A DNA stretch of 64,000 nucleotides from Alentia gelatinosa (Eukaryota; Annelida; Polychaeta; Phyllodocida; Polynoidae): NCBI GenBank assembly GCA_950022655.1, contig OX465583.1:68645152-68709151 (forward strand), read 5' to 3'. Within the stretch, counting starts at the first letter, position 1; every line of letters begins with the position of its first letter. Under the pieces are notes generated by a model, which saw nothing but the letters and a program-made list of their open reading frames with translations, did no database searches and was not told the DNA's origin. Made by a program: the position numbers and the translations under genes. Shown here one piece after another: positions 41,481-52,104 of this stretch.

Positions 41481-42360
41481 CTTTACAGAGCAGCTCACAG
41501 AGCAGTTCACAGAGCAGATCACAGAGCAGTTCACAAAGGAGCTCACAGAGCAGTCTACAGAGCAGTTTACTGAGCAGCTCACAGAGCAGTTCACAAAGGA
41601 GCTCACAGAGCAGTTCACAAAGGAGCTCACAGAGCAGTTTACTGAGCAGTTTACAAAGAAGCTCACAGAGCAGTTTACAGTACAGCTCACAGAGCAGCTC
41701 ACAGTACAGCTCACAGTTCAGCTTACAGTACAGTTTACAGTACAGCTTACAGTACAACTTACAGTACAGCTTACAGTACAGCTCACAGCACAGCTTACAA
41801 TACAGCTCACAGCAGAGCACAGAGCAGCTCACAGTATAGCCCTCAGTACAGCTCACAGTATAGCCCACAGAGCAGCTTACAGTGCAGCTCAGAGTACAGC
41901 TCATAGATCAGCTCACAGAACAGCTTACAGTACAGCTCACAGAGCATCTCACAGTACAACTTACAGTACAGTTCACAGAGCAGCTCACAGTACAGCTCAC
42001 AGTACAGCTCACAGTACAGCTCACAGTTCAGCTTACAGTACAGCTTACAGTACAGCTTACAGTACAGCTTACAGTACAGCTTACAGAACAGCTTACAGTA
42101 CAGCTTACTGTACAGTTCACAGAACAGCTTACAGTACAGCTCGCAGAGCAGCTCACAGTACAGCTTACAGTACAGCTCACAGACTAGCTTACAATACAGC
42201 TCACAGTACAGCTCATAGATCAGCTTACAGAACAGCTTACAGTACAGTTCACAGAGCAGCTTACAGTACAGCTCACAGAGCAGCTCACAGACTAGCTTAC
42301 AATACAGCTCACAGTAGAGCACAGAGCAGTCCACTGAGCAGCTCACTGAGCAGCTCACTC
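41481..42360. repeat. 12 bp minisatellite (ACAGAGCAGCTC / ACAGTACAGCTT), about 73 copies
   Basis: The left third is dominated by ACAGAGCAG and the rest by ACAGTACAG. The false frames read Gln/Leu/Thr, Ser/Gln or Cys/Glu/Leu repeats. Confidence 0.95.
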
Positions 42361-43057
42361 TAAGTGCTGTCGAGAAATTTGATTACAAGCGGCTGTGGCA
42401 GGCCATGGGGGCCATCTCGGACCCAATAGCAGGCTCCCGTTTGAAGAATTCAAATGGACTCCCCTGCTCCTCCTACCCCAACTCCCTCCCCAGCACCACC
42501 TAACATTCCACCAACCCCCTCGCTCACTCGCCCGCCCGCCCGCTCGCACCCACGCACCAACCCCTTACTGTAGGAACTTAAGTACATTAGACAGCGTCGG
42601 ATAAAGGCGGTTTGATTAAATCTATTTCTAATAAAACCGTCGACGCTGTGGACCGGCTGCGGGTCCATATTGTGTCGGTTTACATTCAATGAAAGCCGTG
42701 TGGCCGGGCTGGGTGGAGGGAGGGATGCTAAACGGTGGGAGGGGCGAGGCTGGAGCGGGAGGAGTATGGAGGGAGGTGGTGGAGGAGAAGGACACAGCTG
42801 CCAGGGCTGTTTGCATGGTCTAAGGCTCGCAGATGGGTCGAGGTGGATTCGTTCAGCGACATTTATAAAGTCCTCAAACAGAGACCTCAAGTAGAGGTCT
42901 TCATGAAAACGGAACGTGCAGGGAAAACTGTCAAGACTGAAGGATATTCTTATTCGGGAGGCTGAAGGGAAGGCGGCGGGGCAAGTGTGAGGTGGTCGTG
43001 GGGAAAATAGGGGAACGACAAGGGAAAAAGACTGACAGGAAAGAAAGTTGAGGGAGA
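42361..43057. other. Single-copy DNA with a small inverted repeat
   Basis: AGCGTCGGATAAAGGCGGTT and AAAACCGTCGACGCT form a stem at about 42591-42647. TTTGCATGG (42808) is octamer-like. CCTCAAGTAGAGG (42885) is a small dyad. This could be a regulatory island. No protein recognised. Confidence 0.3.
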
Positions 43058-43059
43058 TA

Positions 43060-43195
43060 TAGACAATGAACCATGATTTTGTGGACAGGCGGCCGCATAG
43101 TAATACACGAGCACTAGTCAACTTCGAGTGGTTTACAGAGCTACCTGTCCACAAAACCATCGTTTCTTTTAGTTATTATCCATCCCTCCTAATAG
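43060..43195. mobile_element. Palindromic B unit (GGTTTTGTGGACAGGCGGCCG family), shortened
   Basis: ATGATTTTGTGGACAGGCGG, then CCGCATAG, against CTACCTGTCCACAAAACCAT. Part of the right centre is missing (GAGCACTAGTCAACTTCGAG). A stub of an A unit (TTATTATCCATCCC) follows. Confidence 0.75.
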
Positions 43196-43227
43196 ATTAA
43201 ATCCAAGCTCGCATGCACTATAGACGT

Positions 43228-43445
43228 TGCCTAGAAAAGGATAGAGTGGTCACATCCACTTTCAGCGTACTGAGAAAAATCTATCCCTTCACTATCTGCA
43301 TGCTATTCACTGTGCTATTGGATAAGGAGCAGGGTGCCAGTGTTTAAAAGTCTTAGAGGTATGCCCAGCTGACCATGACCAATCACTAAAGACTGAAATA
43401 CCTTATTTACCCACTGATGCTTGATATGATTTGATCCTAGAATCA
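43228..43445. repeat. Dispersed repeat, about 215 bp
   Basis: Matches 38128-38335: AGAGTGGTCACATCCACTTT, ATCTGCATGCTATTCACTGT, and GACTGAAATACCTTATTTAC. Confidence 0.7.
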
Positions 43446-43446
43446 G

Positions 43447-43695
43447 CACTGCACGAAAACCACCATTTTACATAAATATACGCCATCGCGATAACGCACA
43501 TATCGGCTGTATCGTGGCCTGTTTATATTTATATACGCCTCTTATACGCGTCTGCGTTTCGGGCGTCTACGAGACCGTTTCCATATGTAGACGCGGGCGA
43601 CTTGGCTGTCTTTCACGCCTGGCGTATCCAAGATAAAACATGCTCTGTGCGATATATATACGCCAGGCGTATATATGGTTGTTGGTAGAGGATGG
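43447..43695. mobile_element. CACTA-type MITE, right end decayed
   Basis: CACTGCACGAAAACCACCAT matches the ends of 56340-56631. The interior has ACGCCATCGCGATAACGCAC and GGCGTATATATGG. The terminal inverse is not complete, so no target duplication can be read. Confidence 0.6.
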
Positions 43696-44168
43696 TTGAT
43701 AGACTGAATGTAACCCCAACCTTTTTGTTTTTGAAAAACCTTTTTTCAGTAATCGGGGCCCCGATTTCGTCCAAATTTTTGTTGTTGTTGCACGCTCATT
43801 CATCAATGATGAACATACCATTTGCTCCTAGTATTTGAAACCAGTTTATATCATATTTATTATTCAGTAATGTATATTTCGATGTCTGAGTAATGGACGC
43901 GTAGTAATATCCGAGCGAATGTGTAGTCCAAGGCCATTACGACCATTTTTATTTGAAACTAGTTGATATTTCTTTTATGATTCAGCATTGCAAACTTGAA
44001 TTATCAAAGAAAGGATAAAATGACTGACGATCTTCTCGCACACTATTTTGTACACAAGGGACTTTTTCCCGTAATCTCCGCTCTGTATTGAGCAAAGATT
44101 ACCAGTATCCGTAATCTCAACCCAGTGAATTACACCGTCCATATGGGTTTAGTATGAAGACTCGGTGA
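43696..44168. other. Decayed palindromic sequence and spacer
   Basis: GGACGCGTAGTAATATCCGA, then GCGAATG, at 43897 is a half centre of the GTTGACGCG family, flanked by two directly repeated TTGAAACYAGTT phrases (about 43835 and 43953). The rest is unassigned. Confidence 0.45.
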
Positions 44169-44170
44169 AT

Positions 44171-44322
44171 AATTATATAGAACTACATCCAGAATCGTAT
44201 TAATACAAAATACTCCATTAGTTTGGAAGGGCCGCCATTGTCATTGAGGCGAAGCCGAGTGACGATAACAGCCCATTCAAATGAGTGGAGTATTGTATTT
44301 TCTACGATTCGAGTGCAGTTCT
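44171..44322. mobile_element. Palindromic B unit (AATACTCCAC family)
   Basis: TTATATAGAACTACATCCAG, ATACTCCATTAGTTTGGAAG, then GGCCGCCATTGTC. The centre is ATTGAGGCGAAGCCGAGTGA. The right arm is CATTCAAATGAGTGGAGTAT. Confidence 0.9.
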
Positions 44323-44324
44323 GG

Positions 44325-44538
44325 ATTTATCTTACCCCTTTCACTGTTAGGGACCATTAAATCTTTCGTCTTGTCTTGTCTTCTTTCTGAAATCCTGGGT
44401 CGCAGATTGGTTAATCGCACATGACTAATTCACTAAGCAACGACCATGGCGTAGTATTGTCACTTTACCAGGATGATCATTGAATATTTTTTTCTTACAT
44501 TATTCCTATGGCTAAACTTGTACCAGGGGTGAGATAAT
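44325..44538. mobile_element. A unit (CCAGGGGTGAGATAA family)
   Basis: TTTATCTTACCCCTTTCACT to TTGTACCAGGGGTGAGATAA. The interior ATGGCGTAGTATTGTCACTT. Confidence 0.85.
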
Positions 44539-45365
44539 AGAACTTGTTATGTCAGCACTATGCAGCATATTCATTAACTGTGCAACCTCATTTCTCCAGT
44601 CTAGTCATCGGCTTTTAAAAAAAATCTTATCTGCTCAACCTCTACGGCCAGACAATTCCTCGTCATATACCTTCTTTGGAATGATTAATCTTACATCCTC
44701 TTCTCACTTCACCTTTGATTTCATTCCTATAAATGTCCTCCAACTTCATCTACACCATTTGTTCATCCTATCCTCTCCCCATGTTAACCTGTTTAGACAA
44801 AAATATGAATATAGATATTACCTGCCTGTATCTTCATGCCTACAACCTAGCTTCCTTATCCATCCTTCCCTTTACCTTTGTATGTTATTCTCCAGTGGTT
44901 GAGCCCCATCCCCCTACACTATCTCGATGTAATATTATCATTGTAATTATCATCAGGTTTTGGGTTAGCTAGTCTAGTTAGCCTTTTCATAGCCAATACA
45001 ATGTTACACAACCCGATAATTACGTTGCTGGTTGAGATCGAAAAGAGGCAAATTGCCTTTTCAGGATAACTAAACTGATTTTATTTTAAAGTATTTCCAT
45101 TAGGCTTTACTGCTCCTAATATTACTACTGCTGCTACCTTTCATTTAGGCCCCACCGTTGCCTACAACCTCCACTACTACTACCAGTACTACCACAAGGT
45201 TTCCTCTAGGCCCCCTCCTTCCTCACCACTACTATTCCTGTATGCCCGAGATTCGCACCTAACCGACTCCCCATCCACATAACCTGCAGCAAATCCATCC
45301 CTCCTTCTACCTCCTCGCTGTAGCCTCCTCCGCTCCCACGCCCACCTCTTGCTGCTGTGCCTCGA
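44539..45365. other. Unassigned DNA, pyrimidine-biased towards its right end
   Basis: A 117-codon frame near 44549 has no domain. No repeat partner seen. Confidence 0.35.
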
Positions 45366-45925
45366 CTAGCATGACCTGGGGTGGCCGCCCGAGCACCCCC
45401 GGCCGCCGGCCCGCCCAGCCGTGCCCCGCCCAGCCGTGCCCCGCCCCGCCGCCGCCCCTCGCCCACCCCGCCCCGCCCCTCGGCCCGCCCCGTCCCCCGC
45501 CTCGCCCCGTCCCCCGCCTCACCGCCGGACCTCCCCGCCCAACCTCGCCCCGCCACCGCCGGCCACGCCCCTTCCGTCCCCCGCCCCGCCCCCCGGTCGC
45601 CGGCCCTCCCCCTCCGTTCCTTCCCCCGCCGCCTGCTAGCCCCGCCCCGTCCCCCTTCCGCCCCATCTTCCTTCCGCCCCTTCCGCCCCATCATCCTCCG
45701 CCGGTCCGCCCCGGCCCGCCCCGCCCCGCCCCTTCCGCCGGCGCCCCGCCCCTCCCCGTACCCCGCCCCGTTCCTCTCCGCCCCGCCCCGTCCCCCTCCG
45801 CCCTGCCCCATCCCCCTCCGCAGCCCCGCCCCGCCCCGCCGGACCTGCCCTCCCCGTCCCCCGCCCCGCCCAATCCCCTCCGCCGGTACGCCCCGCCCCG
45901 TCCCCCGGTTACATCAGTGGCGGGG
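45366..45925. repeat. C-rich (CCCCGCC)n low-complexity array
   Basis: CCCCGCCCCGTCCCCC-like blocks over about 550 bp. Dense CpG and GC-box-like words occur, so it would score as a CpG island by composition alone. The 139-240-codon frames are compositional. Confidence 0.9.
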
Positions 45926-46280
45926 CCCGATAAGGCGCGGGGCGGGCGGCCAGACGTGTATATCGCGGCGTGCTCGGCGGATAGAGACGTCGGGGAGGAA
46001 CCTAGTGATAGAAGCGGGGGGCTACTATCAGGCTGATAGGCCGCCGCTACTGGGATGGCTTCATCATAAACAACCCCCGCAGCCCCCCGCAGCCCCGGCC
46101 TAGATAACACTCACAGATTACGGTATTACACACCGCAGGAATGGTACAGGAACCCTCCCCCCCCCCCCCCCGCCCCGCCCCCGGAGGTAATTACTGGTCT
46201 GTCCACTCAGCAGTTTATAAACCATAGCGTGATGGCAATGAGATAAAATATATATATATATACCCGATCAAGTATTCACC
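45926..46280. other. CpG-containing spacer with a poly(C) run
   Basis: GGCGCGGGGCGGGCGGCC (45932) and a run of about 15 C (46157). No gene. Confidence 0.3.
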
Positions 46281-46530
46281 AAGCTCGGTGGCTAAGTGGT
46301 AGGGGTGTTCCCCTCGAGCATGGGAGGTCATGGGTTCAAACCCCGGTCGGGTCATACCGGAGACTTACATAAAAATGGTACCCACTGCCCATTTGGTTTA
46401 ACACCCGCCATTAGAATGAGGTGTAGGGGCAAGGGCCCGAATGGAAAAACGGCTCAATAGCCGAATTCGGTGATTGTATGTACGCACAATATTCCCTAAT
46501 AAAAAACTATAAAAAAAAAGAAAAAAAAAG
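46281..46530 (+). mobile_element. tRNA-derived SINE, best-preserved copy
   Basis: AAGCTCGGTGGCTAAGTGGT, then AGGGGTG (A box), and GGGTTCAAACCCCGGT (B box) are intact. The body ACTTACATAAAAATGGTACC, CATTAGAATGAGGTGTAGGG, CCGAATTCGGTGATTG, then ATATTCCCTAATAAAA and an A-rich tail. Confidence 0.9.
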
Positions 46531-46669
46531 TATCGATATAATCTCGGGTGGCAAATACACTGAGCATACATGTATGGATTAACTGAATTAACTGATAATA
46601 ATACACTCAGGGTTCTGTATGGTTATCCCCGATTAGTATTTACTGCAGACTTGATATGTCGTGTGGGCA

Positions 46670-46695
46670 TTGCCCGATAGATGGCGTGGCAGTGG
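46670..46695. promoter_or_regulatory. CTCF-like site
   Basis: CCGATAGATGGCGTGGCAG fits the core of the metazoan CTCF word (AGRKGGC) with mismatches at the left. A single motif hit, so weak. Confidence 0.15.
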
Positions 46696-46784
46696 CCAGC
46701 CCGAGGAGACTTAATTCATATCGTGGTGAGGCGTTCTATATCAGATGAACGCTGCCACAATCGGTCTGGACGCTAAGGGCCAGC

Positions 46785-46830
46785 TCGGCCTCTGATTGGT
46801 TGAACCCCCTCTGACGTCACAGCGCTGGGG
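46785..46830. promoter_or_regulatory. CCAAT box plus full CRE
   Basis: CTGATTGGTT (inverted CCAAT, about 46792) is followed 12 bp later by the full palindrome TGACGTCA (46812-46819). Y-box plus CRE at this spacing is a classic promoter pair. No TATA box or recognised exon follows; a GGGA run lies at about 46835. Confidence 0.3.
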
Positions 46831-47218
46831 GTGGGGGGAGGGAGGGAGGGAGGGGAGTGGGGAGCGAACACGACCAGTCTATTGACGCGCTGGCTAAAAC
46901 CCCTGTCGATATGGACCACTTGCACGTGATGTTGATTTTGATGGCAAAATAACAGCCAAGTCTACCAAGACGAAGCCAGCAATGTCATCTATAGATTCGA
47001 GTGCGGCACCATCGAGTGCGGTATTGGTTAATGTATTACGTCGCCCCCCCCCCTCTCTCCAGTGTAGACGGGTAAATTACTGTTTGTATCACGAGTGCTC
47101 GATACATCGACTCGTCTATACGGCTGGTGCAGCAGGGTCTTACTAAATATCACACCCGGTATATCATGGAGGATTGAAACTGAACGACAGTTTTCCTTTT
47201 TTTCTGTTTTTTTCCCCT
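46831..47218. other. Single-copy spacer
   Basis: GGGA repeats at 46836-46856 and a C run at 47046. No gene. Confidence 0.3.
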
Positions 47219-47286
47219 AAGTAATATTATTATTGTTGTTGTTATTATTGTTGTTATTATTTCTATCATTAGTATTGTTGTTATTA

Positions 47287-47323
<37 letters not shown>

Positions 47324-47412
47324 CATTGTTATCATTATTATTGTTGTTATTACCATTGTTATCACTATTACTACTATCATTATCATCGTTATGATCATTA
47401 TTATTATTATCA

Positions 47413-47448
<36 letters not shown>

Positions 47449-47459
47449 TATCATTATAT
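47219..47459. repeat. (TTA)n / (ATT)n microsatellite, about 240 bp
   Basis: Long interrupted TTATTATTG and TTATTATCA repeats run directly into the TTATATAGGACTG end of a palindromic unit. Confidence 0.95.
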
Positions 47460-47665
47460 AGGACTGGATCGAGAATCATATAAATACACAATACTCCACG
47501 AGTTTTGATGGGCCTTAATCGTCATCGAGGAAAAGCCGAGTGACAATTACGGTGCATCTCACATTCACTCCACCACAACAATGGCGTAATATTGGCACTT
47601 TAAGTGGGTGAGTATTTTTCCTAACGTTATTCCTATGGCTAAACTTGTACCAGGGGTGAGATATA
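47452..47665. mobile_element. Bipartite element with the right arm and inner A end deleted
   Basis: TTATATAGGACTGGATCGAG, CAATACTCCACGAGTTTTGA, then TGGGCC, and the centre CATCGAGGAAAAGCCGAGTG are kept. The match then jumps to the A unit (CTCACATTCACTCCACC, to ACCAGGGGTGAGATA). The centre has lost GCGAAGC. Confidence 0.75.
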
Positions 47666-47785
47666 AAGACATTCACATTGTCGCGGTTTACCACTAGCTC
47701 TAAGACACAGCTTATTAGTATGGCCTGTGATACATGTTTCAGTCAAAAGACAGCATCACCGTGTACTGGATACGTTGACAGACCA

Positions 47786-47986
47786 AGGGCCCGTTTAATA
47801 ATCCAGGCTCGTACATGAAGACCCTTTTCTTTAACTCGTACAAGGGTCATAATTAAATAACATTCACTAAGACAATATAAGCCGTCCATAAGGTTGTCCA
47901 TAAATGTTGAATAAAGTTGACCCACATCCTCCCTGGGTCCCAATGGATACAGAAAAGAGTCTACATGTAAGATCCTAGACCCCAGA
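47786..47986. mobile_element. MITE (GGGCCCGTTTAATAATC family)
   Basis: AAGGGCCCGTTTAATAATCC, then AGGCTCGTACATGAAGACCC, mirrors TCTACATGTAAGATCCTAGA. The right terminus is lost. Confidence 0.7.
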
Positions 47987-47989
47987 TCT

Positions 47990-48500
47990 AGCGTAATTTT
48001 TATTTTTCGAATCACATAAATGAACAATAAATGAAAACTACCCAAATTCTACATTTCCGTAAAATATCATTTTCTTATAGAGCATTGTTCACCATATCAA
48101 TTGAAAGAAAAGCCCCGTGAATTAGCGATGAATTAATTTTAAGCGCCTGAACTATACGGACATTTCCCTGTACTACTAACGAGTCTGACTGCTGCTGACA
48201 CTGTGACTCTAATTGGGTCATACGGTCGATGTGAATCTTGAGCCAGGAACGTGCTAATCTCTGCGAGCATTCCTTGTGACTCCAGCTGGGTGTGGTGACC
48301 GCATTACCTGCGGAGTGTACACTGTGGCACCACTAACCCTCCGTCTCTACCACTCTGCCCTGGTATGAAGGTGTGTGGATGTATACCGCCTGAGACAAAC
48401 AGGCATTTTAGTATACTACTGACAAGTGACAGTCACCATCTATTGGTCTGATTAAATTGACAAACCTGTAACTTGGTTCTGACCTATTCCTATAAACCAC
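47990..48500. other. Unassigned DNA
   Basis: No repeat or gene recognised. Confidence 0.35.
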
Positions 48501-48511
48501 AATCGTCGGAT

Positions 48512-48885
48512 TTTCTTTATTAAACGAAGTCTCCATTGAGAATGCATACATGTAGAAGCAGTAAACCCCTACACATTGTTTAAAAACTGGCATATACTAT
48601 AATCATTGTGAACAGATTCAAAACCGTGATATATGGCGTAAAAGTCATGGTATACCGGAAAAAAAAAGGTCGCTTTGTGCTCTAGAGCTAAGAAATAGTC
48701 CCTATTGGTATCCTCTTTAATATGACAATTACTGGGTTTAATCTATCGGAGATGTTGGATAATAAAAACAACAACCGACGGTTTTGTAAACTCGAGGTTG
48801 ATATTCTATTACACTGACGATCGTGTATTACTACACATCAACCACTCGTGGATAACGGTCGCCTGTCTACAAAATATGGTTTTCT
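48512..48885. mobile_element. Bipartite element: A unit then shortened palindrome
   Basis: A unit: TTTCTTTATTAAACGAAGTC to ATGTTGGATAATAAAAAC. B unit: GACGGTTTTGT joins directly to AAACTCGAGGTTGATATTCT, so about 20 bp of left arm is missing. The centre CACTGACGATCGTGTATTAC has decayed. Confidence 0.7.
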
Positions 48886-49235
48886 TTCAGGTATGAAAGC
48901 ATTAACCTATTCCTATAAACGACAATTGGCTGTCTTCAAAACCACGGATAATTATATTTCTAGTAAAAGATACCTCTATGTAAAGGAAAACCAGAGATAA
49001 TGTCCGTTTATTGCCTGAATGTCAAAATGGTGGTATTACAGACACATGAGTAGGCCTAAAATTGTAGTTTTGATACTTTGATTTATAACTACCAACATTT
49101 ATGTTACATACATTATGAGACTCCTTTAACGAGCAAATAATCGTTGTTAAATCGTCGGGCACGCTCAACTCGTAAAACGAGGGCTCTCACGAGCGGATAA
49201 CTAAGCGGAGATAACGAGTGAGAGCACGCTCACAT
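48886..49235. other. Unassigned DNA
   Basis: Phrases ACGAGGGCTCTCACGAGCGG and ACGAGTGAGAGCACGC (49172-49232) form a partial inverted repeat. Confidence 0.3.
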
Positions 49236-49560
49236 TGTGGTATAGTCAGCTGCTGTGAGCTGCTGTTAGATACTGTGAACTGCTGTGAACTGTTGAAAAA
49301 TGCTGTGAGCTGCTCCGAAGTGCTCCGAGGTGCTGTGAACTGCTGTGAGCTGCTGTGAACTGCTGTGAGCAGCTGTGAGCTGCTGTGAGGTGCAGTGAGC
49401 AACTGTGAGCACTGTTAGCTTATGTTAGCTGCTGTTTGCTGCTGTTAGCTGCTGTGAGCTGCTTTTAGCTGCTATGAGTTGCAGTGAGTTGCTTTTAGGT
49501 GCTTCTAGCTACAGTGAACTGCTGCAAGCTTCTCCGAACTGCTCCGAACTGCTCGCTGCT
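49236..49560. repeat. 10 bp minisatellite (GCTGTGAACT / GCTGTGAGCT)
   Basis: About 32 copies. On the other strand it reads AGTTCACAGC, close to the 12 bp unit at 41481-42360 but two bases shorter. Confidence 0.9.
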
Positions 49561-49674
49561 AGACGGCCCCCGCCCCGGGGATCGGGTGCGGCGCCCGGTT
49601 ACATCACGGGCCACGCTCCGCTGCCGGGCCTGATTAGAGCGGGCGCCGGCAGATCCGGGGAGAGATAGGCTTCC

Positions 49675-50835
49675 CGCAGTCTCCGTCACGAGGACCGTGC
49701 TAGTTCACAGATACCCATCCACCCGTCTACACTCACCCACCCCCATAACCACCCCCCTCTCTTCACCCAACCCCATGACCACCCGCCCGTCCCACAGTCT
49801 CCGTCACAAGGACCGTGCTACACACAAACCCCCGTAATCTCCCGCCCATCCCTCTCTACACTCACCCCCATAACAACCCCCCTCTCTACACCCACCCCCA
49901 TATCCACCCGCCTGTCCCGCAGTCTCCATCAAGAGGACCATGCTAATTCACAGAAACCTGCCCGCCTGTCTACACACACCCTTGTAAGCTCCCACCCGCC
50001 CATCTCTACACCCACCCCCATAACCATCCCCCCCCATCCCCTCTCTACACCCACCTATAGCCACCAGCTTGTCCCACAGTCTCTGTCATGAGGACCGTGC
50101 TAGTTCACAGATACCCGCCTGCCCCCTATTTCCCCCAACCCCCTGTGCACTCTCTACACCCACCCGCCCATCTACACTCATCCCCTTAGGTGCTCGCCCA
50201 CCAGTCTCTACACACACTCCCATAGCCCTGCCCATTTTGCAGTCTCTGTCACAAGGACCGTACTAGTCCACAGATACCCACCCGCCCATCTACATTCATC
50301 CCCATAAGCTCCCGCCCGCCCCTCTCTACACCCACCCCCATAACCACCCGCCCATCCCGCAGTCTCTGTCACGAGGAACGTGCTAGTTCACAGATACCGC
50401 TCACCCATCTCTGCACCCAGCCCCTGTGCACTCTCTACACCCACCCACCCGTCTACACACACTCACCCCTGTAAGCTCCCGCCCATACACCCATTCTACA
50501 CCCAACCCCATAACCACCCTCCCGTCCCGTAGTCTGCGTCACAAGGACCGTGCTAGTTCACAGATACCAACCTGCCTGTCTATGCACACTCACCCCGATA
50601 ACCACCCGCCCGTCCCTCTCTACACCCACCCCCATAATCACCCACCCACCCCCTCTCTTCACACACACACACACACACACACACACCAGTCCATGCCTGT
50701 CTTCACACACACACACCCATGATCTCACTTTATCTAAACACACCAACCCTCTGGTTCCCACTCTACACCCACGCACCCACCCCCTTAACATCACTTTATC
50801 TCAAGACACTTGCTAGTTCACAGATACCCACCCGC
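49675..50835. repeat. Complex minisatellite, unit about 120-170 bp, 8 copies
   Basis: CAGTCTCCGTCACGAGGACC, then GTGCTAGTTCACAGATACC, recurs at about 49678, 49796, 49920, 50079, 50242, 50362, 50532 and (partial) 50800. Between copies lie CCCACCCGCCC and TCTACACYCACCCCCATAAC. A (CA)n run (50660-50688) sits in one copy. Confidence 0.9.
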
Positions 50836-51338
50836 CCGGCCCCTATCTACACAACCACCCCACATGACGACTGCATCCCGGCCAAACTCGTGAAGTAATA
50901 TGTATTTGTACGGTACTCAATGCAGTTCTACATAAAGCATATATATTCTGAAATCTTGCCCCCTCCGCCTGCCTGCCCACCATTCTACCCTTCCTCTTAT
51001 CCATGTATCCATGTACCCGTGTGCCCGAGGCCACATCAGGCCTCTTACCGGGCCTCGGATAATTACAGGCGAATCATTTATCCTCTTGGCATGCGGTGTT
51101 CCGTGCCTGGCCCCGTTTTGTCGGCACGGAGAAAAAGGCAGCACTTGTGTGGGCAGTGATCAAGTATGACGCTCGGGTAACCTCCACTCGAGTACTGCCC
51201 GCTGACAGCTGCCTGCCCACTGCTGCCCACCGCTGCCCTCAGTGTCCGCCCACTCACCTACTACTTACCCGCTACCTGACCAGCCCTCTCCACCCGACTC
51301 TCCGAACCTAGGTCAGCCTGTGTATGGAGAATGTTGCT
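50836..51338. other. Single-copy DNA
   Basis: CTCGGATAATTACAGGCG and CAGTGATCAAGTATGACG are homeodomain-like words in a CpG-containing stretch. No gene. Confidence 0.3.
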
Positions 51339-51339
51339 C

Positions 51340-51967
51340 GACTTTATTTTCTATACATCGTATACAAAAACCCCATTGAAAATGTATGGGGACACAGTAA
51401 ATCACAACCCATTATATTTGTTATCCATGGTATACAAAGACCCAATTGAAAATGTAATGGGATTCTGTGCACCACAACCCTTTATATATATATATATATA
51501 TATAAACATGTCAGATACTGTGGTATACATATTCAAATCTCTGGTATACGGCCTAAGAGCCTCAAAGGTATACAGGAAAACAGCCACAACCCATTATATT
51601 TGTTATACATCATATACAAAGACCCCATTGAAAATGTATGGGGACTCAGTAAACCACAACCCATTATGTAATTATCCGTCCTATACAAAAGCCCCATTGA
51701 AAATGTATGGGGACACAGTAAATCACAACCCATTATATTTGTTATCCATGGTATACAAAGACCCAATTGAAAATGTAATGGGATTCTGTGCACCACAACC
51801 CTATATTTATAACATGTCAGATACTGTGGTATACAGATTCAAATCTCTGGTATAAGGCCTATAAAAGCCTCAAAGGTATATGGGAAAATAGTCCCTTTTT
51901 GCTATAGAACAAAAAATTCTTATACCCTATAATATGGCAATTACTGGTTTGATGTATTCGAAAAGAT
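51340..51967. repeat. Tandemly expanded A unit (GATAATAAA family), about 82 bp unit
   Basis: ACCCCATTGAAAATGTATGG, then GGACACAGTAAATCACAACC, then CATTATATTTGTTATCC, recurs at about 51370, 51443, 51622, 51695 and 51768. The array ends in the usual A interior (GTCAGATACTGTGGTATACA). A (TA)n run sits at 51485. No palindrome adjoins. Confidence 0.8.
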
Positions 51968-52050
51968 GATATTCCATGGGCATTGAGTACGAGTTCCAAA
52001 TGTTGAGTCTATGGGGGTAAAATACCAGGGGCGAGGTAATAATTTTGTTT
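51968..52050. mobile_element. A unit fragment (CCAGGGGTGAGATAA family)
   Basis: CCATGGGCATTGAGTACGAG, TTGAGTCTATGG, then ACCAGGGGCGAGGTAATA. Right end only. Confidence 0.5.
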
Positions 52051-52104
52051 TTAATTCAACACAATTTTCACGGGGCTCGGTGGTCTTCCATTTTTGCAGA
52101 CTTA

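Noticed and set aside
40222..42363. Long frames rich in His/Val/Ile, Thr/Ser/Phe, Gln/Leu/Thr or Cys/Glu/Leu
   Set aside because: 12 bp repeats keep every frame open. The same DNA gives equally long unrelated frames on both strands.
44549..44902. 117-codon plus-strand frame
   Set aside because: No motif, pyrimidine-biased composition, and no flanking gene structure.
45206..46110. Pro/Ala-rich and Gly/Arg-rich frames and an apparent CpG island
   Set aside because: Low-complexity CCCCGCC repeat. Composition alone explains the frames and the CpG count.
46281..46360. Functional tRNA gene
   Set aside because: A and B boxes are present, but there is no complete cloverleaf. The same head is joined to the same body in other copies, so it is a SINE.
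49675..50835. CRISPR-like alternation of a conserved block and variable filler
   Set aside because: The filler is itself repetitive and C-rich, lengths vary widely, and there are no cas genes.
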